From positions 29,574 through 93,573 of the forward strand of contig CAOKFI010000006.1 of assembly GCA_948467675.1 (NCBI GenBank): a stretch of DNA of 64,000 nt, in the 5' to 3' direction. The notes under the pieces are model-generated. The model searched no databases, was not told the DNA's origin, and saw nothing but the letters and a program-made list of their open reading frames with translations. Source of the stretch: an uncultured Porphyromonadaceae bacterium (lineage in GTDB: Bacteria; Bacteroidota; Bacteroidia; Bacteroidales; Muribaculaceae). Both the position numbers and the translations under genes were made by a program. Shown here piece by piece: positions 1 through 9,407 of this stretch; the first letter of the stretch is position 1, and every line of letters begins with the position of its first letter.

Positions 1-194
1 CATTCCTCGAAACGCCGCGGGTCAAAGTCGCTGATACTGTAGGTGCTGGCGATTCATTTACCGGCGCATTTTGCGGATCGCTCCTTGCGGGCGCCTCTGT
101 CCGTGATGCCCATCGCAGGGCGGTCGATGTGGCTGCGTTTGTGTGCTCTCAGTCAGGTGCGATGCCTCGGATACCGGACGGTCTAAGACTTTAA
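1..194 (+). CDS. PfkB-family sugar kinase, C-terminal end (partial)
   Basis: Only the last 64 residues are in the window (frame beginning at base 3); the gene starts upstream. The PfkB signature 2 motif DTVGAGDSFTGAF is intact; its Asp is the catalytic base and the GAGD loop forms the anion hole for phosphoryl transfer from ATP. The tail ends in ...MPRIPDGLRL. This signature is shared by fructokinases, ribokinases and related kinases, so the substrate cannot be fixed from this fragment; fructokinase is a reasonable guess. A cytoplasmic sugar kinase just ahead of a SusC/SusD locus may phosphorylate a released sugar, but co-transcription is unproven. Confidence 0.85.
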   Translation, partial: FLETPRVKVADTVGAGDSFTGAFCGSLLAGASVRDAHRRAVDVAAFVCSQSGAMPRIPDGLRL

Positions 195-228
195 TCGACA
201 CAGGATAAATACCTTACATGAAACAATC

Positions 229-1650
229 ATGAAAATATTGAATCATATTTCTTTAAAACTTCTCTCCCTGATCCTGCCGCTTGGATTTACTGTCGATGCG
301 CAGGAGGCCAAATACGTATTCTATTTCATAGGCGACGGTATGGGCACCAATCAGGTTGAGATGACAGAGCTGTATCGCGGCGAGCTCGAAGGCAATATCG
401 AGGCAAAGCGCTTGCTTTTCACTCAATTCCCGGTGGCTACGGTGGCTACTACCTACTCAAGGACAAATGGTGTTACCGACTCTGCTGCCTCCGGTACAGC
501 GTTGGCTACCGGAACCAAGACTTATAACCAGGCTGTAGGCGTCGAACTCGACTCGGTCACTCCGATAAAGAGTATCGCCGTCCGCGCCAAGGAGGCCGGC
601 CGTCGTGTAGGCGTATCGTCGAGTGTCGGCATCAACCATGCCACTCCTGCATCGTTCTATGGACATGCTGCATCCCGCAAGGAGTATAACAAGATCGGCC
701 GTCAGCTTCCTGAAAGCGGTTTCGATTTTTTCGGCGGTGCTGATTTCTGGTGCGGATCTCCTGCCGATACTGTAGGCCTCTATACTTTGGCGGAGGATGC
801 CGGCTATACCATAGCCCGCGGTTATAAGGATTATCAGAAGAAATCCAAGAAAGCCGACAAGATGATCCTGTTCCAGACCACCGAGGCTTCGAAGATCGAC
901 AACCGTACCGTAGCTTATGCGATCGACCGTACCAAGAAGGATATGACTCTGTCGGAGATCGTGCGCGCCGGTATCAACTTCCTGTCGAAAGATGCGCCCG
1001 AAGGCTTCTTCTTTATGGTTGAAGGCGGCAATATAGACTGGGAATGCCATAGCAACGACGCAGCGGCTATCGTGCGTGAGGTAGAGGATTTCGACAACGC
1101 CATCGGTGTTGCGTATGAGTTCTACCAGCAGCATCCCGACGAGACTCTGATCGTGGTTACCGCCGATCATGAGACTGGTGGCCTCGCACTGGGCACAGGT
1201 CCTTATAAACTGAATCTTAAGGCGCTGAAAAATCAGAAAGTGAGCGAATTGCAGTTCAGCCGCATGCTCAATGCCGCGCGCATCAAGAACAAAGGAACTC
1301 TGTCATGGACTCAGGCTCAGGCCATGCTGAAAGAGAACTTCGGCTATGGTGCCGCCATAGAGCTGAATCCCAAGCAGGAGAAGCGTCTTCATGCCGCTTA
1401 CGACAAATCGTTTGGCTCGAATGTGAAACTTGAGGAGAGCGAATATCAGAAGGTGCTTCCTTTGGCTACTGAAGCTATGAAGATCATCAATGAGATAGCT
1501 CTCGTGAGCTGGGCGAGCGGCGGTCATTCTGCTGCGTTTGTTCCGGTCTACGCCATCGGCGTGGGTGCCGAAAAGTTCCAGCGCCGTACCGACAATGCTG
1601 AAATACCGCGTACTATTGCTGAGATCGGAGGATATCCGGTCACAGATTAA
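229..1650 (+). CDS. Secreted alkaline phosphatase
   Basis: A 473-residue protein with an N-terminal signal peptide (about residues 1-24, ending near VDAQ). It belongs to the classical alkaline phosphatase family (PF00245), which hydrolyses phosphomonoesters in the periplasm using two Zn and one Mg. Visible landmarks: the metal-binding GDGMG near residue 36, the nucleophile Ser85 in TDSAASGTALATG, ADHETGG near residues 312-318 (metal-binding Asp/His), and GGHSAAFVPVYAIG near 434 (metal-binding His). Length is normal for the family. It sits 34 nt after a PfkB kinase and 158 nt ahead of SusC. Its position beside SusCD, a glycerophosphodiesterase and another phosphoesterase suggests phosphate removal from an imported or surface substrate; general Pi scavenging is the alternative. 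Confidence 0.92.
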   Translation: MKILNHISLKLLSLILPLGFTVDAQEAKYVFYFIGDGMGTNQVEMTELYRGELEGNIEAKRLLFTQFPVATVATTYSRTNGVTDSAASGTALATGTKTYNQAVGVELDSVTPIKSIAVRAKEAGRRVGVSSSVGINHATPASFYGHAASRKEYNKIGRQLPESGFDFFGGADFWCGSPADTVGLYTLAEDAGYTIARGYKDYQKKSKKADKMILFQTTEASKIDNRTVAYAIDRTKKDMTLSEIVRAGINFLSKDAPEGFFFMVEGGNIDWECHSNDAAAIVREVEDFDNAIGVAYEFYQQHPDETLIVVTADHETGGLALGTGPYKLNLKALKNQKVSELQFSRMLNAARIKNKGTLSWTQAQAMLKENFGYGAAIELNPKQEKRLHAAYDKSFGSNVKLEESEYQKVLPLATEAMKIINEIALVSWASGGHSAAFVPVYAIGVGAEKFQRRTDNAEIPRTIAEIGGYPVTD

Positions 1651-1808
1651 GTGAATGCATATACCTGAAAACGAAGATTAATGTTTTAGAGTTAGAGTAA
1701 GATAAGTAGTAAAGGGGACCGTGAGGTTCGATTTCTAAGGTAAATTGATTGTATTTTTTGAGAGTGTAAACCAACCTTGTTATATTTTTTAATCAAAAAG
1801 AGTAGATT

Positions 1809-4800
1809 ATGCATGAAAAATTAACCCATCCCGGACGGAGCTTTATTAAGGCGGCGCGAGTGGCGTTCATGCTTGTGTGCCTATGTTTTATGGGCATAGG
1901 CGCATCGGCAGCTCCGGCAGTCATGAAAAGCATCTCCGGTACAATTATCGACGTTGAAGGAGAACCAGTGATCGGTGCTACGGTATCGGTAAAAGGAACT
2001 TCGACAGCGTGTTCTTCTAATGTCGACGGTCATTATACCCTCAAGGCTGCAGAAGGGCAGACAATCGTGGTCTCATTTATTGGCTGCCATCCCGAGGAAG
2101 CCGTTGTGGGAGCGTCCAACGAATTGAATTTTGTTCTCCGTACCAATGTAGAGGCTCTTGACGAAGTCGTAGTGGTCGGTTACGGTACTGTCAAGAAAAA
2201 AGACCTTACAGGAGCCGTAGGTGCGGTCAACGGTGACAAGATGATCGAACGTCACACCACAAACCTCTCTACCGCTCTTCAGGGTGCCATGTCTGGCGTG
2301 CAGGTGCTCCGTTCAGGCGGTGGTCCGAACGCCGAGGCAAGCTCTATTCGTGTGCGTGGTGTTACGACCATGGGTACTTCTGATCCTTTGGTGCTTGTCG
2401 ACGGTGTGCCAGAAAGCAATATCAACAATATCAACGCCAATGACGTGGAGAGCATCTCTGTACTCAAGGACGCTGCTTCTGCATCCATCTACGGTTCGCG
2501 CGCAGCCGCAGGTGTGATCCTCGTGACCACAAAGCGAGCCAATGATAAAGACGTCAAGGTAAGCTACAACTTCGAGTACAGTCTCGAGATGCCGTCCGCT
2601 CAGCCAAAGAATATGGGGTTGCGTCGCTGGATGGAGACAGCCAACGAACTTCATTACAATGATAACCCCGCAGGTGGCTGGCATCAGATATATTCTCAGG
2701 ATGAGATAGACAACTGGATGACTTATAACCAGACTGATCCGGATAATTATCCATATACAGACTGGTTTGACTACATGGTAAAGGGTTCAGCTCCACGTCA
2801 GTCTCATGTAGTAAGCCTCACAGGTGGCTCGAAACACGTTAAATCGCGCGCTACATTCTCGTATGACCGCGCAGGCTCTCTTCTTAAGGATGTGGAGCAC
2901 AATAGCTCCCGCTATCTGCTTCGTGTCAACAATGACTTTGAGTTCAATAAATATCTTGCTGCAAAACTTGACTTCAGTGCTAAATATACTGAAAATGCAA
3001 CTCCTACATTCTCTTCTGTATGGAGTGGTATCTATAATGCAGCTCCTGTCTTTACACCATATTGGAGCAATGGATCCACTTCTGATGTTAAGGACGGTAC
3101 AAACACTGTTGCTCGTCTGCGTGACGGCGGTACAACACGAGGATCTGCACTTCGTGCCCGTGCCAAGGCTAGCATTATCATCACTCCGTTCAAAGGATTG
3201 AAAATTGAGGCCAATGCTTCGCCGAACCTGTCTTTCTCCAAGACCAAAGCGATGACGATTCAGGTTCCCTTCTATCGTCAGGATGATCCAAATACTATTG
3301 CTGGCTATATGAAGGATCATGAGAGCAATGATCTCTCAGAATCACGTTCTGATTCAAAAGAACTTACAGCACAGATATTTGGTAACTATAACAATTCGTT
3401 CGGCAAACATGATATTAATGCCATGGTAGGTTATGAGACTTACTATTATAAGAACGAAAGCATGAGTGCCGACACTAAGAACATGGTACTTGATCGCTAT
3501 CCTTATCTCAGTGCAGCCAACAAGGAGTTCCTTTCTGTTGCCGGTACGGCATATGAGCTTGCCTATCGTTCTATTTTTGGCCGACTGATGTATAACTATG
3601 ACGACCGTTATCTGGTACAGGTTAACTTCCGCCGTGATGGTTCGAGCCGCTTCGACAAGGAATATCGTTGGGGTAATTTCCCATCGGTGTCTGTAGGTTG
3701 GGTCCCGAGCCAGGAGAAGTTCTTCCAGAACAATGTCAACACCCGCACATTCTCGTTTTTGAAACTACGCGGATCGTGGGGTAACCTTGGTAATGAACGT
3801 ATCGGCGATAACTATTATCCCTATATCTCGTTGATCAATACTGCAAATTCGCTCTATTATCCGTCATATATGGCTCCTACTGCCGAATATGCTACTGGTG
3901 CAGCTCAGGTGCAGTATGCTATCCGTAATATAACCTGGGAAACAACTGAATCGTTCGACTTTGGTATCGATGCCCGTTTCTTCGACAACCGTCTGTCGTT
4001 TACCGGCGATATCTACCGCAAGAACACCAAGGATATGCTCCTTAGTCTCGATATTCCCAAATTCGTAGGATACACCAATCCCAAACAGAATGCAGGTACC
4101 ATGCATACTACCGGTTGGGATATAGAACTTGGTTGGAACGACCGTATAGGAGAGGTTTCCTATAGCGTGACATTCAACATGTCCGACTACCGTTCTAAGA
4201 TGGGCGACCTCAAGGGTACAATGGTTGACGGTACTCAGGTTAAGATGGAAGGCAGCTACTATAATGAATGGTACGGTTATATTTCCGATGGTCTGTTCCA
4301 GACTGAGGAAGAACTCGCCAATGCTCCGGTGCTCAACGCCGCCACTCAGGTCGGTGACGTTAAGTTCCGCGATATTTCCGGTCCCGACGGTGTCCCCGAT
4401 GGCAAGATTTCGCCTGAATATGACCGCGTACTCCTCGGCAACTCGCTCCCCGAACTCATGTATGGTGGTACTGCTTCTGTGCAGTGGCGTGGATTTGACT
4501 TCAGCCTGGCATTCCAAGGTGTAGGTCACCAGCGTGTACGTTTCACCGAGGCCATGATTCAGCCTTATCACGGCAAGTGGGGTTCTACTTCGGAGATTCT
4601 CGACGGCCACTATTGGAGCTCGCTCAACACTCCCGAACAGAATGCCGCCGCTACATTCCCTCGTCTAACTACTACCAATAAGGACAGCAACAACGAGATG
4701 TCTACTTTCTGGATGTTCAACGGCCGCTATTTCCGTATGAAGAACATGACTCTCGGCTACACAATTCCGCAGAGGATCACACGCAAGTTCTTCGTAGACC

Positions 4801-4934
4801 GTCTGCGTCTGTATGTCAGTGGCAACGACCTCTTCTGTTTCAATAGTTATCCGCGCGGCTTTGATCCAGAACGTACCCAGGCACAGTATCCTATCACCAA
4901 GTCTGTGATCTTCGGTGTGAATGTCAACTTCTAA
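1809..4934 (+). CDS. SusC/RagA-type TonB-dependent outer-membrane transporter
   Basis: A 1041-residue SusC-like protein. Order: signal segment (about residues 14-35), carboxypeptidase-regulatory-like beta domain (about 40-112, GTIIDVEGEPVIGATVSVKG), a TonB-box-like LDEVVVVGYGT at 117-127, plug domain (about 128-240, with LVLVDGVPESNIN and SIYGSRAAAGVILVTT), then a long beta-barrel ending in the typical hydrophobic terminus VIFGVNVNF. It should import oligomers across the outer membrane in complex with the SusD lipoprotein encoded next, powered by TonB/ExbBD. It lacks the extra N-terminal STN domain used in FecI/FecR-type signalling, and no anti-sigma pair is nearby. The substrate cannot be read from sequence; the flanking phosphoesterases and sulfatase hint at an anionic one. 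Confidence 0.96.
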   Translation: MHEKLTHPGRSFIKAARVAFMLVCLCFMGIGASAAPAVMKSISGTIIDVEGEPVIGATVSVKGTSTACSSNVDGHYTLKAAEGQTIVVSFIGCHPEEAVVGASNELNFVLRTNVEALDEVVVVGYGTVKKKDLTGAVGAVNGDKMIERHTTNLSTALQGAMSGVQVLRSGGGPNAEASSIRVRGVTTMGTSDPLVLVDGVPESNINNINANDVESISVLKDAASASIYGSRAAAGVILVTTKRANDKDVKVSYNFEYSLEMPSAQPKNMGLRRWMETANELHYNDNPAGGWHQIYSQDEIDNWMTYNQTDPDNYPYTDWFDYMVKGSAPRQSHVVSLTGGSKHVKSRATFSYDRAGSLLKDVEHNSSRYLLRVNNDFEFNKYLAAKLDFSAKYTENATPTFSSVWSGIYNAAPVFTPYWSNGSTSDVKDGTNTVARLRDGGTTRGSALRARAKASIIITPFKGLKIEANASPNLSFSKTKAMTIQVPFYRQDDPNTIAGYMKDHESNDLSESRSDSKELTAQIFGNYNNSFGKHDINAMVGYETYYYKNESMSADTKNMVLDRYPYLSAANKEFLSVAGTAYELAYRSIFGRLMYNYDDRYLVQVNFRRDGSSRFDKEYRWGNFPSVSVGWVPSQEKFFQNNVNTRTFSFLKLRGSWGNLGNERIGDNYYPYISLINTANSLYYPSYMAPTAEYATGAAQVQYAIRNITWETTESFDFGIDARFFDNRLSFTGDIYRKNTKDMLLSLDIPKFVGYTNPKQNAGTMHTTGWDIELGWNDRIGEVSYSVTFNMSDYRSKMGDLKGTMVDGTQVKMEGSYYNEWYGYISDGLFQTEEELANAPVLNAATQVGDVKFRDISGPDGVPDGKISPEYDRVLLGNSLPELMYGGTASVQWRGFDFSLAFQGVGHQRVRFTEAMIQPYHGKWGSTSEILDGHYWSSLNTPEQNAAATFPRLTTTNKDSNNEMSTFWMFNGRYFRMKNMTLGYTIPQRITRKFFVDRLRLYVSGNDLFCFNSYPRGFDPERTQAQYPITKSVIFGVNVNF

Positions 4935-4947
4935 TCTGTACCAACAA

Positions 4948-6705
4948 ATGAAAATCAAACATATATTACCAATACTTACGCTGGCTGCAGCCACCGTGTC
5001 ATGTACCGATCTCCAGCGTTTCCCTCTTGATCAGGGTTCAAGTGAGACATGGTACTCTACTGAGACTGAGTTTGAAATGGCAGTCGCCGATATGTACCGC
5101 CCTGTTTGGTGGAATCTCGGCCAGGAAGCCTGGAACGATGACTATTTCTACCGTAAGATTGCAGGTCAGCCTATAATCGACGGTCAGTTGAACTCTAAGA
5201 CTGACATCAAAGGCTATCTCAAACTATCGGAACGTTATACATATTTTTATCGCGCTATCGTACGTGCCAACTGTATAATCAACGGTTATGAGCGCGGTCT
5301 TGAGAACGGGATCCAGAAATCCAAGCTCGATACATGGGTTGCGCAGGCTCGTTTCTGTCGTGCATGCCACTACGGTATGCTGGTGTTCCACTGGGGCGAT
5401 GTAGTTTATGTCAACAATATGACTACTATCGAAGACTCATATACTATGGGACGTACTCCCAAGGCTGAGGTGATACAGCATATCTATGATGATTTTGATG
5501 CCGCTATCGCTGATCTGCCTGAAATGTACACTGGCCTCCAGCAGGCAACCAAGGGTGCTGCTCTTGCAATGAAGGCGCGTTTTGCCCTATGGTTCGGTGA
5601 CTATGCTATAGCTGCCGAAGCGGCTAAACAGTGTATCGCTCTTGCCGACAAAGGTGTTTACGCTCTGCACGAAGACTTCGGGCAACTGTTCCACGAACGC
5701 AATCATAAAGAATTCGTGTTCATCATTCCGCAGTCTTCTGGTCTGAACATTCATGGTGAGAGCGCTCCGTTCTCGTCTGTAGGTTCATACACCACCCGTC
5801 TGGCCGGCGGTTCTGCTTCCAAAGGTCCGTCTTGGTCGCTTCTCGCGGCTTTTGAGTGTGTTGATGGCCAGCGTATTGATCAGTCTCCGCTCTTTGACTC
5901 GCACAATCCCTTCAAGAATCGCGATCCGCGTTGTGCCGAGACCCTTGTGGAATTTGATACTGAGTTCTTAGGTCATATATTCACATCACATCCGTCAAAG
6001 ACTACTGTCAAAGTCCCGGGAACCAATAAGACCGAGAAAAACATTGATATGTATCCTATCGGCAACAAAAATGCGTCTTACAACGGTATTGTTTGGAGAA
6101 AGCGTGTTGAACCCGAATGGGGCGTATCCCTTAACTATGTTGATCAGCCTATTATAATCTTGCGTCTTGCTGATGTATATCTGATTTATGCAGAAGCCAT
6201 GATTGAGCAGAATAAGATCGACGACAGTGTCCTTGAGGCAATCAACAAGATTCGTGCTCGTGCTTACAAGTGTAGCGAGTCTGCAGGTGTGCCTATCGGT
6301 ACTGCGGCCGTTGTCGGACAGTCTTATCCACAGGTTACCACAACCAACCAGGCTGAGCTCCGTCGCATTCTTCGTCGCGAACGTCACGTTGAGTTCGCAT
6401 TCGAGCAACTCCGCTATTACGATTGCATCCGTTGGCGTATAGCTAAGGAGGCATTCAATATGCCTAACTGTGGTCTCCATGCGACCTCGGCTAAAGCTAA
6501 GGAAATGGGTACCAAAGGTATTTGGTTCTGGGGCGAGGCTCCTACATTCTCTGAAAATGAGGTTCCAAACTTCCAGGGTTTGATCGACAAAGGTTGGTGT
6601 GAGGTTCACTCTAAGGGTGCGTTCTCCGATCGTATGTATCTCTGGCCTATTCCTGCTGAAGAAATTCTGATCAACTCGAACATGACTCAGAACCCCGGAT
6701 ATTGA
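4948..6705 (+). CDS. SusD/RagB-family outer-membrane lipoprotein
   Basis: The start is taken at 4948 (MKIKHILPILTLAAATVSC), giving 585 residues; an in-frame ATG at 4921 would overlap the end of SusC and push the signal peptide inward. The lipobox Cys is residue 19 (TVSC), followed by the usual Thr-Asp-Leu. SusD proteins cap the SusC barrel and bind the glycan with a helical TPR-like scaffold; here LRLADVYLIYAEAMIE and the RRERHVEFAFEQLRYYDCIRW block are hallmark C-terminal SusD motifs. The gene starts 13 nt after the SusC stop, so the two are surely co-transcribed. A strong terminator follows at 6739-6796, closing this unit. Confidence 0.95.
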   Translation: MKIKHILPILTLAAATVSCTDLQRFPLDQGSSETWYSTETEFEMAVADMYRPVWWNLGQEAWNDDYFYRKIAGQPIIDGQLNSKTDIKGYLKLSERYTYFYRAIVRANCIINGYERGLENGIQKSKLDTWVAQARFCRACHYGMLVFHWGDVVYVNNMTTIEDSYTMGRTPKAEVIQHIYDDFDAAIADLPEMYTGLQQATKGAALAMKARFALWFGDYAIAAEAAKQCIALADKGVYALHEDFGQLFHERNHKEFVFIIPQSSGLNIHGESAPFSSVGSYTTRLAGGSASKGPSWSLLAAFECVDGQRIDQSPLFDSHNPFKNRDPRCAETLVEFDTEFLGHIFTSHPSKTTVKVPGTNKTEKNIDMYPIGNKNASYNGIVWRKRVEPEWGVSLNYVDQPIIILRLADVYLIYAEAMIEQNKIDDSVLEAINKIRARAYKCSESAGVPIGTAAVVGQSYPQVTTTNQAELRRILRRERHVEFAFEQLRYYDCIRWRIAKEAFNMPNCGLHATSAKAKEMGTKGIWFWGEAPTFSENEVPNFQGLIDKGWCEVHSKGAFSDRMYLWPIPAEEILINSNMTQNPGY

Positions 6706-6738
6706 TCGGTATGATATAAAGAATTAATGTAGTGTAAC

Positions 6739-6796
6739 GGATGCGGCGCCTTGAGTCAGCGTCGGCTGTCAAAGCCGGAGGCGCCGCATCCTTTTT
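6739..6796 (+). terminator. Rho-independent terminator after susCD
   Basis: A perfect 12-bp stem pairs 6739-6750 (GGATGCGGCGCC) with 6780-6791 (GGCGCCGCATCC) and is followed by five T residues at 6792-6796. It lies 33 nt after the SusD stop and 41 nt before the next gene, so it should separate susCD from the esterase/sulfatase genes downstream. Confidence 0.85.
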
Positions 6797-6836
6797 ATAA
6801 TCCCGAACCTGACCGGATTAAAATTCTATATGAGCC

Positions 6837-7994
6837 ATGATGCGCTTTAGTGCTGTGATTTTAGCTTTCGTGTGTTTTTCATCGGTTGTATGCGGTGAAA
6901 AATTGTCGTCTGATTCAGTTTCGTCCCCGGGGCGTATGTTTATCGCACACCGAGGTGTCAATCTGCGCTCTACAATAGCCGGAGAAAACTCGCTCGAGGC
7001 TATAGGCATGTCTACCCGAGGCGGTTTCGGCGCCATAGAGACTGATGTGCGCCTCAGTGCCGACGATTCGCTGGTGGTGATGCACGATGTCACACTCAAC
7101 CGTACATGCCTCAATGCCGACGGATCTCCGATAACGGTGGAGACTCCCGTCGCCTCGAAAACCTGGAAGGAACTGCGCGAGAACTATGTGCTCAAGGCTG
7201 ACGATCCTTCTATGCGAAGCCGCATTCCCTCGCTCCGCGAATATCTGCAGGAGTGCAAACGGCAGGGAATATACACATTTATCGAACCTAAACTAAAAGA
7301 TAACACCGGTCGGTTCTACCGCCGGATAATCGACCTGGCTGAGGAGATACTCGGACACGGAAACTATGTGGTCACATCCAACAATCGTGCTAATGTGATC
7401 ATACGCGATACCCTCGGTGTGGCCGATGTGCGGCTTATGGGTATCCTCTATCAGACTACATTCGACCGTATAAACCGGCTCGGAAACTGCATAATGGCGA
7501 TCAGCGCCACCCGTATCGACGAACCCGAATATTCCGGGCAGGTGGCTCTTGCCAAGTCGGTCGGACTTGCCACGGAATCGCATGCTGACAAGTTCGTCCA
7601 TTTCAACCGTATAAACAGCAACCCGATCGACTTCGTGTCGACCGACTTCCTTGCCGCCGATCTCGGCGACTGCGGCGAGATGGTGGCCGAACTCGGATCT
7701 CTGTCCGACTTCGCTTCCGCTAAAGTGAGCCACGGCGCCATCGTCCTACCCGAAGGCAAAACCATAGCGCCTAAGCGCAAACTGCCTGAGGTGCGATACG
7801 GCGGCGCATATCTCGGCATGGACTTCGACGGAACTGTCGAGATCACTCTGGGCAACCAGACATTTACAGCCACAGGGGCTGACAACCTGCGGCATCAGGT
7901 GATTCTATACAATCAGACACCTGAGTTTAAAGTCAAGGCATTGTCGCCGGATGTCAGAATCCGGCGCATAACGCTTAAGATAATGGAATACTAA
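6837..7994 (+). CDS. Secreted glycerophosphodiester phosphodiesterase
   Basis: A 385-residue exported protein (signal peptide about residues 1-19, VVCG; a start one codon later at 6840 is equally possible). The GDPD TIM-barrel (PF03009) is clear: IAHRG near residue 38, GENSLEAI (catalytic Glu), IETDVRLSADDSLVVMHD with the Glu/Asp metal ligands and second catalytic His, and SRIPSLREYL and TFIEPKLK further on. GDPDs split glycerophosphodiesters to glycerol-3-phosphate and an alcohol. Residues of about 280-385 form an extra beta-rich C-terminal region not needed for catalysis, possibly substrate binding. It opens the run GDPD, FAD oxidoreductase, acetylesterase, sulfatase, phosphoesterase downstream of susCD. 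The preference for teichoic acid, phospholipid head group or another phosphodiester is unknown. Confidence 0.9.
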   Translation: MMRFSAVILAFVCFSSVVCGEKLSSDSVSSPGRMFIAHRGVNLRSTIAGENSLEAIGMSTRGGFGAIETDVRLSADDSLVVMHDVTLNRTCLNADGSPITVETPVASKTWKELRENYVLKADDPSMRSRIPSLREYLQECKRQGIYTFIEPKLKDNTGRFYRRIIDLAEEILGHGNYVVTSNNRANVIIRDTLGVADVRLMGILYQTTFDRINRLGNCIMAISATRIDEPEYSGQVALAKSVGLATESHADKFVHFNRINSNPIDFVSTDFLAADLGDCGEMVAELGSLSDFASAKVSHGAIVLPEGKTIAPKRKLPEVRYGGAYLGMDFDGTVEITLGNQTFTATGADNLRHQVILYNQTPEFKVKALSPDVRIRRITLKIMEY

Positions 7995-8007
7995 AACATC
8001 GAAATAT

Positions 8008-8022
8008 ATTATTATTATTATT
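8008..8022 (+). repeat. (ATT)5 trinucleotide repeat abutting a start codon
   Basis: Five perfect ATT units run straight into the ATG at 8023. The repeat occupies the position where ribosome contacts are made, so unit-number changes could alter spacing. AT-rich leaders are normal in Bacteroidetes, so this may be neutral. Confidence 0.8.
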
Positions 8023-9396
8023 ATGGCTAGTAATAAGACATATACAGAAAAAGAACGCACGATCGATGTCATTGCCGATGTCGATGTGCTTGTGGTCGGA
8101 GGCGGTCCCGCCGGTATCGGTGCCGCTGTAGGAGCGGCAAAGACCGGTGCCTCGGTGATGATCGTGGAAAACATGGGTTCCTTCGGTGGAATGTGGACCA
8201 ACGGTATGGTTATAACTCTCGGAGGCTTCAACTGCTGGTTGAAACCGTATCGCCGGTGCGTGGCCGGTGTCATGGGCGAATGGATAGCTATGGCTGCCAA
8301 GCGAGGCGGTGCCGAGGACAACCGCTCGTGGGTGTTGAGTTCAGACCCCGAGATAATGAAACTTACCGCTGATGAGATACTTACTAAGTACGGTGTGAAA
8401 TGCCTGCTCCATACATGGGTGGCCGATGCGATAGTCGAGGACAATGCAGTGCGCGGTGTGATCGTCGAGAATGTCGACGGCCGTAGCGCCATTATGGCTA
8501 AGAATGTCGTTGACTGTACCGGCAACGGCGATGTGATGGCGCGTGCCGGTGCCGAATTCAATATCGCCGAAGAGCTGCAGCCGATGACTCTGCCTTTCTT
8601 TTTCGCCGAAGTCGAGCCTCAGGGCAAGATCCCGATGGAAGACGAACTCATCATCCCGAAAGGACCCGAACCCGGCTATCTCGGCGATGTCGGTCTCAGC
8701 TATTCAAGCCGTCGTCGCGATGTCGGGGTCGATGTCAATGATCCGGCGCTTGCCGAGGCATATCGCGAGGGGAAACTGCCGTTCTTCGGCGGTCCATGGT
8801 TCGGCGGTCTCCGCCGCAACTTCCCGTGGGTCAATACCACACGTGTGTACGGATCGGCAATCAATGCCCGTGAGCTTACCGACTGTGAGATAGAGGCACG
8901 ACGCGATGCCCATGCGATAGCCGATCACTACCGTGCCAACTGCAAGGGCTTCGAGCGCAGCTGGATCATGAACACTGCGCCTACCATGGGTGTGCGTGAG
9001 ACCCGCCGCCTTGTAGGGGAGTACACAATGACACGTGCCGACCTTGTCGAGAACACCACCAAGGCCGATTCCATAGCCATGGGTGTATGGCCTATAGATA
9101 TCCATCCCCCGAAAGGGCAGAACGGTGCCCACGACATGTATGTGCCGGTGCCTTACCAGATCTCGTACAAGGCTCTTGTACCAGTGAAGATCGATAATCT
9201 ATTGGTGGCCGGACGTTGTGCCTCGACCGACCGCGAGGCTATGGGCTCTATGCGCCTTGGAGCCACTTGCGGCGCAATGGGACAGGCCGCCGGTGTGGCC
9301 GCCGCGCTTGGCGCGCAGACAGGATGCACGCCGCGCAATCTGGATTACAAGACTATACAGAGCGAGCTCCTGCATCAGGGCGCGATAATCGAATAA
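8023..9396 (+). CDS. FAD-dependent oxidoreductase (PF12831-type)
   Basis: A 457-residue flavoprotein with no signal peptide. The N-terminal dinucleotide fold reads DVLVVGGGPAGIGAAV (GxGxxG at 26-31), followed about 20 residues on by VMIVE for the ribose. Mid-protein features include VVDCTGNGDVMARAGAEF, and the C-terminal FAD contact block reads NLLVAGRCASTDREAMGSMR, both typical of the FAD_oxidored family found often in Bacteroidetes polysaccharide loci. Physiological substrates of these enzymes are mostly unknown; oxidation of a sugar or sugar-alcohol is an inference from context. It starts 28 nt after the GDPD gene and ends 11 nt before the acetylesterase gene, so co-transcription is likely. 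A cytoplasmic location contrasts with its exported neighbours. Confidence 0.88.
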   Translation: MASNKTYTEKERTIDVIADVDVLVVGGGPAGIGAAVGAAKTGASVMIVENMGSFGGMWTNGMVITLGGFNCWLKPYRRCVAGVMGEWIAMAAKRGGAEDNRSWVLSSDPEIMKLTADEILTKYGVKCLLHTWVADAIVEDNAVRGVIVENVDGRSAIMAKNVVDCTGNGDVMARAGAEFNIAEELQPMTLPFFFAEVEPQGKIPMEDELIIPKGPEPGYLGDVGLSYSSRRRDVGVDVNDPALAEAYREGKLPFFGGPWFGGLRRNFPWVNTTRVYGSAINARELTDCEIEARRDAHAIADHYRANCKGFERSWIMNTAPTMGVRETRRLVGEYTMTRADLVENTTKADSIAMGVWPIDIHPPKGQNGAHDMYVPVPYQISYKALVPVKIDNLLVAGRCASTDREAMGSMRLGATCGAMGQAAGVAAALGAQTGCTPRNLDYKTIQSELLHQGAIIE

Positions 9397-9407
9397 ATTC
9401 TCTGATC

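Noticed and set aside
457..1170. Minus-strand open frame opposite the alkaline phosphatase gene
   Set aside because: Shadow of a clear plus-strand gene; no protein motif and no own initiation signal.
9216..9407. Upstream extension of the acetylesterase gene
   Set aside because: Overlaps the flavoprotein gene in another frame; the signal peptide sits right at 9408.
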